Origin: Saccoglossus kowalevskii
Taxonomy: Eukaryota > Hemichordata > Enteropneusta > Harrimaniidae
NCBI RefSeq assembly: GCF_000003605.2
Contig: NW_003134343.1
Span: 41,024 to 105,023, forward strand
Length of the DNA: 64,000 nucleotides
Reading direction: 5' to 3'
The stretch's first letter is position 1. Each line of letters begins with the position of its first letter. Below are positions 13,430-25,800 of this stretch, in pieces. Made by a program: the position numbers and the translations under genes. Under the pieces are notes generated by a model. The model was given only the letters and a program-made list of their open reading frames with translations. It was not told the origin of the DNA and did no database searches.

Positions 13430-13958
13430 GTGGTTAAACAAAGTAGGTTTACTTTCTTACTTTCTACTTGCCTGTTCCAAATGCTAACCAATAATGATTG
13501 TCCAACACGCTCTTATGACGTAAACAATATTTCTATAAATTTCATAAAAAGACATCACGTAGTTCTGAACGAACACCATACTAACACTGCGGTCTTGAGT
13601 AACAAGAAACCAAAGAATATTTTGAACAATTTCCATTCGAAGTCTGAGCCACTTGTATCATCAACAAAACTGGATGAATCTGTATTTGCCCGAGGGCGAA
13701 GAAAGCGATATGTGTAATGCAATCAATATATTGTTGTATTGAATAATAGATACAGATTATTACCGTAGCTACCTATGTGCAAGGGATTCAACGTGCGCCA
13801 ATGAAGATGGTGTATTCATGTGTGTGTGTGCACCCGGGGGAATAGAAGGAAAAACGTGTAACATCAGTGACTACTGTTCAACGTATAAACATGGAGCATG
13901 TATCTGTGAAATACATTCGTGTCTCGCAGTGTTTATAGTATCACGATCAGAAAACTAA
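13430..13958 (+). CDS. EGF-like protein fragment, uncertain model
   Basis: A frame opening at 13430 (hydrophobic start FTFLLSTCLF, ending in the polybasic run RGRRKR) is followed 55 bases later by a frame with EGF-type cysteine spacing. That spacing is C-x5-C-x8-C-x-C-x9-C in CARDSTCANEDGVFMC and VCAPGGIEGKTC, then NISDYC and HGACIC. The two frames join in phase if a GT at 13714 is spliced to the AG at 13767-13768 (exons 13430-13713 and 13769-13958). That would be an unusually short 55-nt intron, and its donor (GTAATG) is weak. The first EGF cysteine is missing, so this may instead be a decayed gene. The EGF-like composition is visible in the sequence; the joined model is inference. Confidence 0.35.
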
Positions 13959-16900
13959 CTGATTCTTGGATTTGATGATGCATTTAATCATGAAATATTA
14001 CAAACAGTATTTGGTTATGGGGACAGCAGTATAGTGATCATTATATCTTACATAAACTTAGAGGGAATCCAGGATCAGAGGTCCAGTGAAGCGTGATTTG
14101 ATTTAATAGATAAACAATAAATATACTCCGTTAGTCTGTAAAAGTAGGTTATTTGTCTAACAGGATTTAATGTGTTTCACCACGCACATTGTATATTTCA
14201 TTTCACAGATGTACATTAAATTAATGTGACATTCGTCTAGATTCATTAGAATAAAGACGCCTTGAAGAGGGACAGGTATGTATATTTGCTATTTAAGGTG
14301 GAGATGCAGGTTCGTGGGCACTTGGGAGTCAAAAGACGATTTTAAAATATAGATAACAGGTGCAAACTTTATCTCTTTTGAATGCTTAGCAAGATTTAGC
14401 AAGACTGTACATAAATAATAAAAAGGAAACATGGTGAAAAAAAGAAAAGACGGGATCTCCATATTATGCACTATATTTAACTTTTTACAAAACGATAATA
14501 CATTTAAATTTGGAACTGTTACATCCATTTTAATTATGAGCATTAGCAAACTTCTTACTGAGTGAATTGTTATGCAAATTAGCAATTATCTCAGCTTCTT
14601 TTTAGTGCACATCCAAGAACTTTAAAAAGCAATAGCTCCTAGACGCTTTGACCTTTTGTTTTGAAATGTTCACAAATGATTGACAATGTGTTTATCTTCA
14701 AAACGCCGTCGGGGCATTGTTTTTGGTTGAGCAGTGTTACAACAATTGTACAGACAACTAGCCTGGGTGTTAATTTATGCATAAACTTGAAGTAGTGAAA
14801 TTTAAGCTGCTGCCCTGCAAAATTGACAACTGGTAGACAGTTTTCAAGACGGCACTTTCTTCATAGTAAACAGATGTACCCGTAAACCAATTCTGACAGG
14901 AAACAGAAGCATGGTTTAGAAGCTATTTTTTAAAATCACTTTTGACCAAAAAAGTACATTTTTGTGCATATTACAGTGTGCATAAAAAAATACTAACAAA
15001 ATTTTAAAATTCATACAATAAGCTTTCCGAAAATATATAGTTTTGTGAACAAGGGAGGTCATCTTGGTTTCCTAATTAACTAATTAAAATACCTGTCAGG
15101 TAAACTGCATCCTACCTAACACTCTTCCTCTCAATAGTTTGAAACTGGTCTGAGCATCGTTCACATCAGTAAACAATGTGATTGACTGACTGTGATTCAA
15201 CCTATAAACCACCTGTCAAAGTGTGCATTTCTGTGTATAGTTTAATTGTGTGGTACGAACTTGAATAAATCCTGGGTAGTCTAAATACACACGTAATTAG
15301 ATTTTAATTTAGCTTAGTGTTAAATACATATATTCACACTCGCTGGGACTGTTAATAGCCAATGTACCAAACCTTATATGTCTACATTGTGTGTCGGGTG
15401 ACACGTTGGACAGTTGATATTTCTGCAGTTTGGAGTGTGAACATAATCTGGTTACCATAGTGATAATGCTACACTTTCGATCTCGATTTTTATTTAACAC
15501 AGCTTGGTGAATGTCTGTGCATATTAACTGTTCGGTAACAACAAAATCACCTTAACAACAGCACTAAGAGGACATCACCTTGTACGCGTGGACAATTCAG
15601 CGTGTCATTGTTTGGCATAACTATGTCCTTTGGTTAAGATACAGCTGTACAGTAGACTCTGGGAGAATGCTCGGTGGTCAACCATTCAAAGGCGGTGTAA
15701 TAATCTAGTCTGGTGGACTAGTCTATAAAAAGGGGTCTAAATCAAGCCTCGTGGCTGTCGTTTACTACTGGGGTTCCCTCCATACAGCACGGGGTTCCAA
15801 GGAGCAACGTGACGAAGTGGTCGCTATTCGATGTTCGTTGTTCGCCGGTAAAGGCGACGACTACATTAAACATTAACTCACCACAGTTTGCTTTGTTGTT
15901 AGAAGACCACATGTACGGGGACTGCCGATGACGGAAAACTACAGTGAAGAGTAATACTTTGTGTGACCACATATTGGGACGTCGGACTTTGCGTCAAGAG
16001 ACTGGTTAGTAACAGGTCCCACAAACACATTAGAATAGGTGCATAGTCGTTCCTTATGTTTGTTTCGCATATTTCGGTCTTGGTCCAAACGCATGTAGTC
16101 TTTGCGAATCGTAATTAATTTTAAGTAGTGTATTCACAACAGAGATAGGCCACTAGTCAACTCGTGTCCTCGTGTGTATTATTATCCCAATAAATGCGGT
16201 TAGTTTGACCGTCAAAAATATTCTATTGTCTGTTTCATGTATTCACACCACACTACTACTTCGTTCTACAACTACGAGATACTATGATTGTAGTTTCTGG
16301 CTTGGTTTCAAGAACCCACACAAGTTGGAATATCTGCATTGTTTGGCATTAATTGGTTCGCCCTAGTCTCATCGCAATTTACTGGCCAGTTTATGCAAAT
16401 TACAAATTAATTAGAAATATCACAAACAAATCTTCATTTATATACCTGTGTTTGTTTTATAGAATATGTCCACATATAAAGTTACCTTTTATTTCAAGGA
16501 AGAGGAAGAAAATGTTTTAGAGATTTGTTTTGCTTGTTCTCCCGTTATGAAACCACCGTCGGTAAAGTTCCGGCCTACCCTGGACAGTAACTAATTTGTA
16601 GTGGACAATGTTTCTGGGATTGTCGATAGTACTGTATTACACTTTGAGCGTAAAACAACCCCTCAATATAGAAGTCGTCAGATAGCAAGCCTGCAATATT
16701 AGTCGTCACAGTCGTCAAAGATGCTGTTGTTAGAACAACTCTTGGCAACTTTGAACTATATATGAAAACGGTGATGACGATGATATTATTGTAACATGTA
16801 GACACACTGATGCTAATATAATATATAATACAAGATAATTTGATAATTTGATTGGAAAATAGTTGATGAATTGAACACAAATGGCAGGATTGGAATTGGT

Positions 16901-17233
16901 ATACATGTCACCGTTGCTGGAGTGAGTTGGTAATTCAATAGAAATATATGAAATTTACATGAGGCATGCAGAATGAAGTATAATTTATTATATTAAATTG
17001 TTTATTCGACATCGCTTCCAATTGACCTTGCACGACGAATATGTTTTTAAAGAGTGAGATAAGGACAGTCTGCCCATGACACCGATGAATGTCTGTCTAC
17101 GAGGAGGGAGATACGTTTCGAACAATGTGGAAGGCCATAAGTTGTACAACATAATAAAAATGTTAATTATTACTGTAAGGTTTAAAATATTTTATAACAT
17201 AATACAAGGAAAGATAGAATTATTTTTTTTCAG
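13959..17233. other. Gene-poor stretch
   Basis: No exon could be supported. The minus-strand frame at 15742-15972 has a possible donor (GTGAGT) but no recognisable product. Confidence 0.35.
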
Positions 17234-17745
17234 AAAGTGAAGGGATTTTCCAGATTTTCCCAATCGCCGGCGAATTGCAAGTATACCTTCTGCATTCGTT
17301 AGTCGAAGAGAAGAGAAGAAAAATTACATTACATAGAATGGAATCAAGGCATCCCTGTACAGGAGTCACTAACGCATGTGTATGTGAATATCACGGACAT
17401 GAACGACAACTCGCTAATAGTTGTTTTGTGCTACGTGTGCCTTGTTTATCATGTAAATGTATTGGAATTTCTATAACTGCGTTGCAACTGCAACTGAGCT
17501 AGGTAATGTATCCACTGAATAATACTGTAACAGAATATTTCGTAAAAACTCCATCAGTGGAAAAATTAATACAAATATAAGTATCGACGAATGTCGAACC
17601 AGTCAGAATTTCAACCGCCGAGTGAAGAGGGTGACATCAACGACAATACGCCATTTTTACAGACAAATCGTATACATCTACCTTGTTAACAGAACACTGT
17701 GTTGGTATTCTAGATGGTACTGATCATGGCGATGGGACTTTGTAG
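17234..17745 (+). pseudogene. Cadherin-repeat relic with frameshifts
   Basis: A strong acceptor (TTATTTTTTTTCAG, ending 17233) is followed by a cadherin-like frame with SEGIFQIFPIAGELQV. The similarity then moves to the next frame as NQGIPVQESLTHVYVNITD followed by MNDN, the calcium-binding linker typical of cadherin repeats. A further relic near 17630 reads EGDINDNTPFL and ends in a stop. The similarity resumes after a frame change as LTEHCVGILDGTDHGDGTL and stops again at 17745. Alternating frames and stops show a disabled copy. Cadherins are calcium-dependent adhesion proteins. Whether an intact parent lies nearby cannot be told from this window. Confidence 0.6.
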
Positions 17746-20172
17746 GTGATAGTATAGCTGACACAATATATAACGTTCTTGTGGGTATTTTGGAGTTGTA
17801 CAAGAGGGATCTAAAAGTTTCTCGAGGCAGAGGATTATTAAGTATAATTTTTTTGGGATTTCAATAGCATTAATATGCAATGTTAGACATATTGGATTGT
17901 GATTAAATTACTAGTACGGTTGCAATATGGCAATATTTACGAAATGGGCTCACTGCAAAACAAATATTAAAATAAAACCAACACTTATTTGATTTATGAA
18001 TAATTGAACTTGTGTAACACAGACTGGTCGAATAACTCGCACCTGCACATGGTGGCCGTGAGCGAAACGTTCTAAAATTAACCTTCTGCCTTGCATTAAT
18101 TAATTATTCATTATTATATACATGGATAATATATATTTGTTTTAATATTTCATTTATACGAAACATATAATTCACGTGTTACATCCACTTGACAGATAAT
18201 CAAATCCTAAAGTAGTATTCAATGACTTAGTGACGAACGATACAGATACGTTTATTTCTACAACGGTAAGTATAATCTTGCATTACTGATGAAGAGCAAT
18301 ATAGCTTAATCTATATATGTATTATCTCATACCTGTCCTATCATTATAGGTTTTTATCAATGATGAAGTTCTGTAGTTTGTTTACGAATCATGCTATGTA
18401 TTGTACGATAGAGAACACTGGGTTATTGATTATATCATTATTATATTTCACAAGTGTGTCACGCTTAATTTATGCAAGCTGGCATACCACAGTTTTCAGT
18501 GTTTAGAAATAGGCAAGGTGAATGACAAGCGAGTTTAAATACTTATTTTTGTATCTCAGAATTAGCTCTAATATGAAGTTGGTATAATATAAGATTATAC
18601 CCCCGTGTGTATACGCCATGAAACTAGTCTAAATATGCGTGGTAAAATCGCCTCTGTGGTAATTATTCGTTAATTGGTAATGGTAATACTTTGTCAATAG
18701 TATGTAATATATGTCATATGTCGCGTTCGCGACAATGTTGTGTGATAAAGTAGTGTAATAATTTTCGATATTTCTAAACTGTATTAACAAATCAGGTAAT
18801 CTGATTTGTCCGTACAAAATGATTACAACCATTGACATAATGGCTAGAAATCTCATAGTACGCCGACAACTCAATATATTGATGATTCAGCAACAATGTA
18901 CTTGGAGGTATGCTAGGAAGTATATGAATTTAAATATTTCAATTAAATACGATTTTGTTATAAAGCCGAGCATACATGACTCGCCATTTCTAATTTAATT
19001 TCTTCATGTACATGTTTCTTCAAAGTCCAATGGGAATTTCTCAAGCATTGTGTGAAGGTCATGGATTGAATTTACTCCAAAATTTGTAATCATCTTCCCA
19101 ATGTATGCCCGAATTCATAAATAAATTGGGAGCTTCAAAAATATATTTCTATTTATTTGAACACCTATTGCGGTTACTTTACGTTTATTTTTGTGGCAAT
19201 CAATACATGATTCCTGGAATGCATTGGTAACATGATTACTTTTTGGAGTCAAATCAATCCGCAAGAAATAATGGATTTAACTAAATAATGGATTTAACAA
19301 ACTCAAGGTACCCAGTACAATTTAGGATTATTCGAAATGATGTCTAGCGTGTATACACATTTTAGCCGACATACTGTAAAACCATCAGTATTGGCGTATT
19401 TTATGACTGCCTGGATCAATCAGATTCCGGGGCTTGTATTAAATATTATGGAACATTATTACTATGCTCCATTGACAGAAAGTAATAGTAGTTGGAGGTG
19501 AACCTTGCACGTTAATTTGAAAATATAACAAATTCTCGTGAACGAAGATATGACCATATATGATGCATGCAAAATTGAGGCACTCCTGGGAAACAAATCC
19601 CATCATTTTCCCAAAATCCAAAATGACGAACAAAACATTTGTTTCATTACAAGCTATGGTCATATATGCTAGGTGCGAAATATTCAGCTGAAACAACTGC
19701 GAAAATCCAAGATGGCGACGAAATCATACGGCTCACCCAAATAATTTGTTTTCTTTCTGAAGCATTTCGGTATAAATATGCAACATAGCAAATTTCAAAA
19801 TAATCCGATAAATGGTGCATCAGTAAAAACATACTTCCTGTCTAGAAGAAATCAAAGGTGGCAGCCAAACCATGTGACCAATCATAAATAACTTTGCAAA
19901 CTAGAATGAGCATTTTAAAAAATTCAGATAAATGTGTTCAGTGAAGATTTGTAAGAAATTTTGTCATTTTTCGGGAACAAACCTGGTGGAAAATGTTACG
20001 TAACCGCTAAGGTTCCGTGAGATGATCCCCCCCCCCCATCCAACAGAGCTTTTGGGGTTGGGGCTCATTATTGCTGTCATATTATACCTACGGTTATTTA
20101 TTTAGTAGCTACAGTCACATGATTTAAACATATTGAACTTTGACCCGACACAACGGTTAATAAATAGGATAG
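17746..20172. other. Gene-poor stretch
   Basis: No supported gene. A possible small exon ends at the GTAAGT near 18266 (frame VTNDTDTFISTT) but has no good acceptor. An 11-base C run lies at 20027-20037. Confidence 0.35.
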
Positions 20173-20442
20173 ACACACTCATGTAACAGATTTGCTAAAC
20201 TCTCGTCAGCGACATTATCTACTAGCCCTGTTCGTGAAGTACAGGGAATATACGGTAACCATGTGTACGACGATCAGCTGAACTGTCACACGCTGGAGTC
20301 GTATGAGAGAAGAAAGGTCAGCACAGGTCAGTACCATTCACAGGCTGTGCATCTATCAGGGTGGGTACGAGAACTGTATTTTTCCAATAATGATATAGTT
20401 TCTGAAAGCCCTAAAATTATAGTTCAACACCAAACTCTATGA
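20173..20442 (+). other. Met-less open frame of 89 codons, unknown
   Basis: An open frame without a start codon runs from the stop at 20170-20172 to the TGA at 20440. Its mixed composition (for example YGNHVYDDQLNCHTLESYE) is more protein-like than the surrounding AT-rich frames, and possible donors follow at GTCAGC and GTCAGT near 20310-20330. I do not recognise a family. It may be an internal exon or a chance frame. Confidence 0.2.
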
Positions 20443-22501
20443 TGCCATTAGTAATAATTAATGCGCCGTTCAAATTATATCTTCAAATGTCCGTAATATT
20501 TATATTTTAGAGTGAAGTTGAAGAATTTCGCGACAGAATGTTAAAGACAATTGTCGCATATAGTATACTATAGTATTGTAAAATGTAAACTGCAACATGT
20601 GTGATGAAAAAGAAACCTATGAATAGTGAGGTGCAACTTCGCCTCATCGCCAAACCTTGGCAGATTCTAGTGAGAAAGAAAAACATGGTTTAAGTGCACC
20701 GTCTTTAGCAAAGCTAGTGATATGTTCTTCAATGCACTGCCCAATAAAATCCATTATTATCACGGAAAATAAATCTGCAGTAGAAGATTTTCTTCCTAGC
20801 CGGTGATTTCGAGATGTTTCACAATCGGTTACCCGGGGGCTGAAAATCCAAATAATTAATTCAAAATAATTCAATCTATTAATTTGTCACCCTAGACACC
20901 AAAGATGATCGTCATTATGGCGTTTTTCCATGATCACTGGTTAATATATAGAGGTATAACAATTACTCATAATGGAATCAATAATAGATTATGATAAATA
21001 GTATTAATATTTTCACTATAAACATACAAATAACAATTGCATTCAGGCATATATTTAATATACTTGTCATTTGTGATGTCATGCGATATGCTATATGATT
21101 AACGTCCGAAGTGCAACGATTCCAAGTGTTTGTTCTTCAGGGTTGGGGGAATGTATTGTGAGTCTCACGGTAAAGAGATGAGCATGTATGATGATCCATA
21201 TTTCTGTTAGTATTGTATGGAGCAGCAGAGATGTAATCTGATTTTGTAGTTACGAGTAGTTGGAATAACCTGTGTGAAATGCGTGTTTCAAGGTAAAACG
21301 CAAGGTGGTGGGCATTTGATCATTTGAAAACAACCGACCAATGAGTGTTTTTCCCAATAAAAGAAACATTCTTATTCCGATTTCACTGTTACAATTTTCG
21401 CAACATAACATTGACGCGTATTCTTCAGCGGTTTTAATACGTGATTGAATGCAGTTGTACTTAACGGGGCGACAAATATCACTACTAATTTGGCAACTGT
21501 TATTAAAAGTGTGGGCTATCGTCAATGTGTGTATCCAAGGATATACGAGGTATACAGCACAATTACATGTAGGTCTTATTTTCTCAAAATACTTTGTTCA
21601 CATACCACACAGTCGACTGCAATGTTTAAACCATTATTTCATTTCTTTACAAATATAGTTGTCAATGATACATTTGCAAATACTAGTGATAAAAATGTGG
21701 GCATTATATAAATATGACTTAGGTGTCAATGTGAACCGACGTATTCAAACTATATCGTTATAAATTCAGTCAAAACACTTTTTAATCTGTGTAATTGACG
21801 TAATTATAAATAAGTAAAAAGGGTAAAATTTGTACAGTTTCCAAGCGAAATGAAATTCCAGTAAATAAATACAACTGTCCTTTTTGTAGTTTATATTTCA
21901 GACTAACTTCACTTACCCACTGTTAGGGAACAGCTATTAAGTAGAGTATTTTCGAAATTTAAATAACAGCATTATTGTTTATTACAGTAAGCATACTCGT
22001 AGACATACAGCTCCATTACATGCATAGGAGTGAAACCCGCCACCCTCCCTCAGGTGCGTGCATTCAAGCATGTGGCGGGTGCAGATTACCAAAGGTTTTT
22101 TAGACCCGTCATTATTCGGGTTTTTATTTCTGTTTTTTTCTGCACGGCTTATGTGCCGCTTATAGGAATCACCGTTTTTACTACCCCATGTACAATAGCT
22201 ATTAGTTTTCAATTTCCTCATCTATGTATACGTAGTTACTACACATATTTGTTAGTAAATCTTGAGATCCGTGTACTCATGGCAACGGCATCACACTCTG
22301 ATTGCCAGTGTGTGTGTGTGGTTTTATGGTGTGCCAGTGTGGTAGAGTGGAAACATAGTATATCTCAATATTGTATTAACAACGCCATGATTTCAGCTTT
22401 ACCAGTTGGATATAAAACTTGAATGTCTTATTTCGGTTTTTCAGGTTAATTTTTATGTTGTGCATTAGGAGCATTTTCTTTCGCCATATTTATATTCTCA
22501 C
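20443..22501. other. Gene-poor stretch
   Basis: No gene could be supported. Near 22038 and 22072 ACCCGCCAC and GTGGCGGGT form a short inverted pair. Confidence 0.35.
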
Positions 22502-22643
22502 GACATATGTGCATGGTATCTTTGATTCAAAATTGGATCGGGAAATCGTGACTGAGGCTGTGGATATTCGTTTCTCTGTACGAGCGTTGAATGAAATATG
22601 GAATGAGTCTGAATTTGCGATCCACACTAAAACTACGATATAA
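22502..22643 (+). pseudogene. Second cadherin-like fragment
   Basis: The frame contains HGIFDSKLDREIV followed by IRFSVRALNE, which matches the LDRE and V-x-A-x-D/N-E segment in the middle of a cadherin repeat. It ends at a stop without a donor. Together with 17234-17745 it suggests remains of one cadherin gene spread over about 5 kb, or independent fragments. Confidence 0.4.
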
Positions 22644-22823
22644 GTGAAGACGCAGTTAGAACTGACAACTCGATTTAATTATAAAAAATGTATATAATAC
22701 ATGTACCGATATTTAAAAATACTGTGCGTTTCTACCATGATCGCAGAATTCAAAATTTAATTACGATTATCGTGGTAACGTGCTACCACATTTTGCCATG
22801 CAAATGCATTTAGCATCAAACTC

Positions 22824-25800
22824 CTAATTATCATCACTCAAAAAATACATCCCCATAAACGTGGACTCTTGCTGTGAATCTAACCTCACCGAGTCGTCAG
22901 GAAGATACACTTTCATGTAAATTTTATCGTTTTTCATCAATCGAAATAATCCAGAATGGAAACTGCTGTAATAGAAATCAGAATGCCCCTGGGTACGTCC
23001 ACTCTTCATAAGATCTATTGGGTCAGGTTGGTAGGCTCGATTCTCTGTTCGAAAAAATGAAATGTTAAAAGTTAATGCACGAGCAATCAATATTTTATTC
23101 ATTATATTTCACTGTGCCGTTATTTGGTTTGTGGTAAAAAAGTTTTATGTTTGCTGGTTGCCATGGTTATTGATTCTCCGGTACGAAGACCGGGCAGTGG
23201 GTCTAATGAATAGCATAGAGAATAACGGTAAATACATTGCATCATAATGTGAGTTCACTAACCCCGCACGGTGTAGTGCAGATATTCGCTGGGGCGTCCT
23301 GCTAGCCGTTCGTTTCCTCCTGAATCGTCACGAAAGTACACCTAAGGGTGGAACAGGAACGTCATACGCTATCGTACATGGAATATGGCGTAAGTGGCTG
23401 TTGGGTGGTGTTCGGTTTTTGGTGTTTCAAGTTCACAGTCACGGTTGGTTTTCATTGAAACAGCGAGTGTGTGGATCATCATCTGACGCAAGACCACTTA
23501 ATAATTGCCCATGGCGACAGTATTAACATTCGTTCAATATCACTAATGCAAAATAGTCTGTCAAGCCAAATCATTGCCAGATATCTGTAGCCCAATTCAC
23601 TCATTGGATTTTAATAATAGGGAACTTTTACGAAATATAATATTATTTTCACTGATGATAAAAAGATGGCATCAGTGAATTTTAAAAAACACTAAAAAAT
23701 CTCAAATTACTGTTTGATGTTTCATCTTTCTAAACACAAAGTAAAAACTAAAAAACGATATGATCTGACACGGATTTAGGTCTTTCCAATATTTCATCTA
23801 ATTTTAGGCTGTGGTGGTGATAGTGTTATTGTTTTAAGTAACATACTTACTTGACTGTACACGTAGTAGATTCCAGACTTGGGGACCACTATGTGATGTT
23901 CATCAACATGTACTTGTTTAGTGAACGACTTGCCGTCATGACATTCCCAGGGACCAACCTTCTTGTAATTCGGTTGTTTACGAATACGTTTATCTAAACG
24001 AAGTACAAAAAAGGCTGATAAAGGCGTGACTTAGTTGTGACGTGAACATTCCTTAAATTATGTGAACTGCTTAGACCACATCTTCGCTAGCCAAGGTCTG
24101 AGTTTATTCGGCCAAGCCTCAGACGTTGGCAGAACGACCACGTGGTAGAACGACCATCAATTATACGTATTCTAACAGCGCCCCCAGTAGTCAGTTGCGG
24201 CTAATCATTGTCCAATAAGTTTGCGTGTTGCAAATCCCTCTTTGGCGTTTCATTTTAAACAAAATGGCAGCGCCCATAAATCGTGATATTTGTGATGATA
24301 AAATTGCAAAAGTTTTCGGTGTTTGTGCTCTCAAGCCTCATCAGGTACAGGCAATCGACGCAGTTGAATTTTATTTTATAATTTGTTACGTCCAAGCTGA
24401 TTGGGCGCCTTGTATCGAGGCGCGCCCAATCAGATTTCACTGCTTAAGATACGCAATTAACCTATGCGATCCCGTGCGGTATCGCGTAGAAGCCTATAGG
24501 TCGAAAACACGGGACCGTGCGATTCGGACGATGCTTAGACCACTGCATTTAATTTCGTATTCATGGTGTTTTCGCCGGGGTTATAGTTCCAACCAGTTTC
24601 CTATTCAAGTAACGTCGCTGATCGGATGGGAACATGAACATTTTAGGTGGCACAGTGTAGCTTTTGCGTGCATTCAAATACGTGACGATTGATGGTACGT
24701 GTATTGAATATGCAATATTATTATTTGATACGGCATGTTGGAGACCAAATTTGTTGTAATCTAAAAGAAACGTTTGTATTGGTTCGATGAAAACATGAAA
24801 AACGTTAATACACCTGTGCGATGACCTTCGTGAAAAAAAACACGGGTCAAAAATATCGCGTAGTGTGGATCGATACTGAACCCAAATAATTATTCACCGA
24901 TTCACTTTTAGCTTCAAGTACATTTTACGACAGTTGCAATTACTAAGAATCACTAACATCGACTTTCATCGTCATAAATTTGAAATAATCACCAAAACCT
25001 TATACATTAAAAACAAAATGATTACAGCCTTAAACGTTTACAAAATATAGCCGAGGTGCCATTACATTCTGATATATACACAGCTGTAAATACCATAAAG
25101 TACTTGTCCTTTTCTCAAATAATTCAGCCTAGAAATATGCCAAAGAAATTAAGAAACAAAGCAAAACATAATATGTGTTTCTTTTAGTTAGTCACTATTG
25201 AAATGAGCAAATGGCATCGTAATTAATGGATTGGACACTGATTCACGCATAAAATAGTTGTTTGTTCAATCATAAAATGTCAAGAGTTTACGTAATCACA
25301 TATGCTGTTATAGAAAACGCCCGCCGGACGGCGCCAATCTAAAAAAGCGCCCTCTGGCTGTATATCACAATCAGTGACTCGCCTTGCTGGCAGGTTATCT
25401 TCAGTTATTTACACCTGAATATACCTTAAAAACTTTACAGTCGTCACACTGGGATGTGTTTAATGTGGGTCCCATGCAGCGTGTATAACGCATGTAATAA
25501 TGTTTGTCTGCTAGACATTCGTGAAGTTTAACGTGAATTCATTGTAACATCCTTACTTGCGGTAAATCCGTATTGCGATGGTCGTCCAGTCACGTGCACG
25601 GCAAAGGGAAAACTATTGGTGTTGCCAGCGATAATCTCAGTTTTATTGTGATGTATAATCTGCTCAATCAATCGCTGTACATCTCTGATCGTTACATACG
25701 GTTCATCTGCAAAATAAACAAAACTCATGGTTTGACTGACCGGATTGTGTTATCCTGACAAAATGTTCTAGACGATCGCGACTTGGTACTTTCAACTACC

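Noticed and set aside
18240-18266. Exon ending at GTAAGT near 18266
   Set aside because: No acceptor gives an open frame with convincing length, and no partner exon was found.
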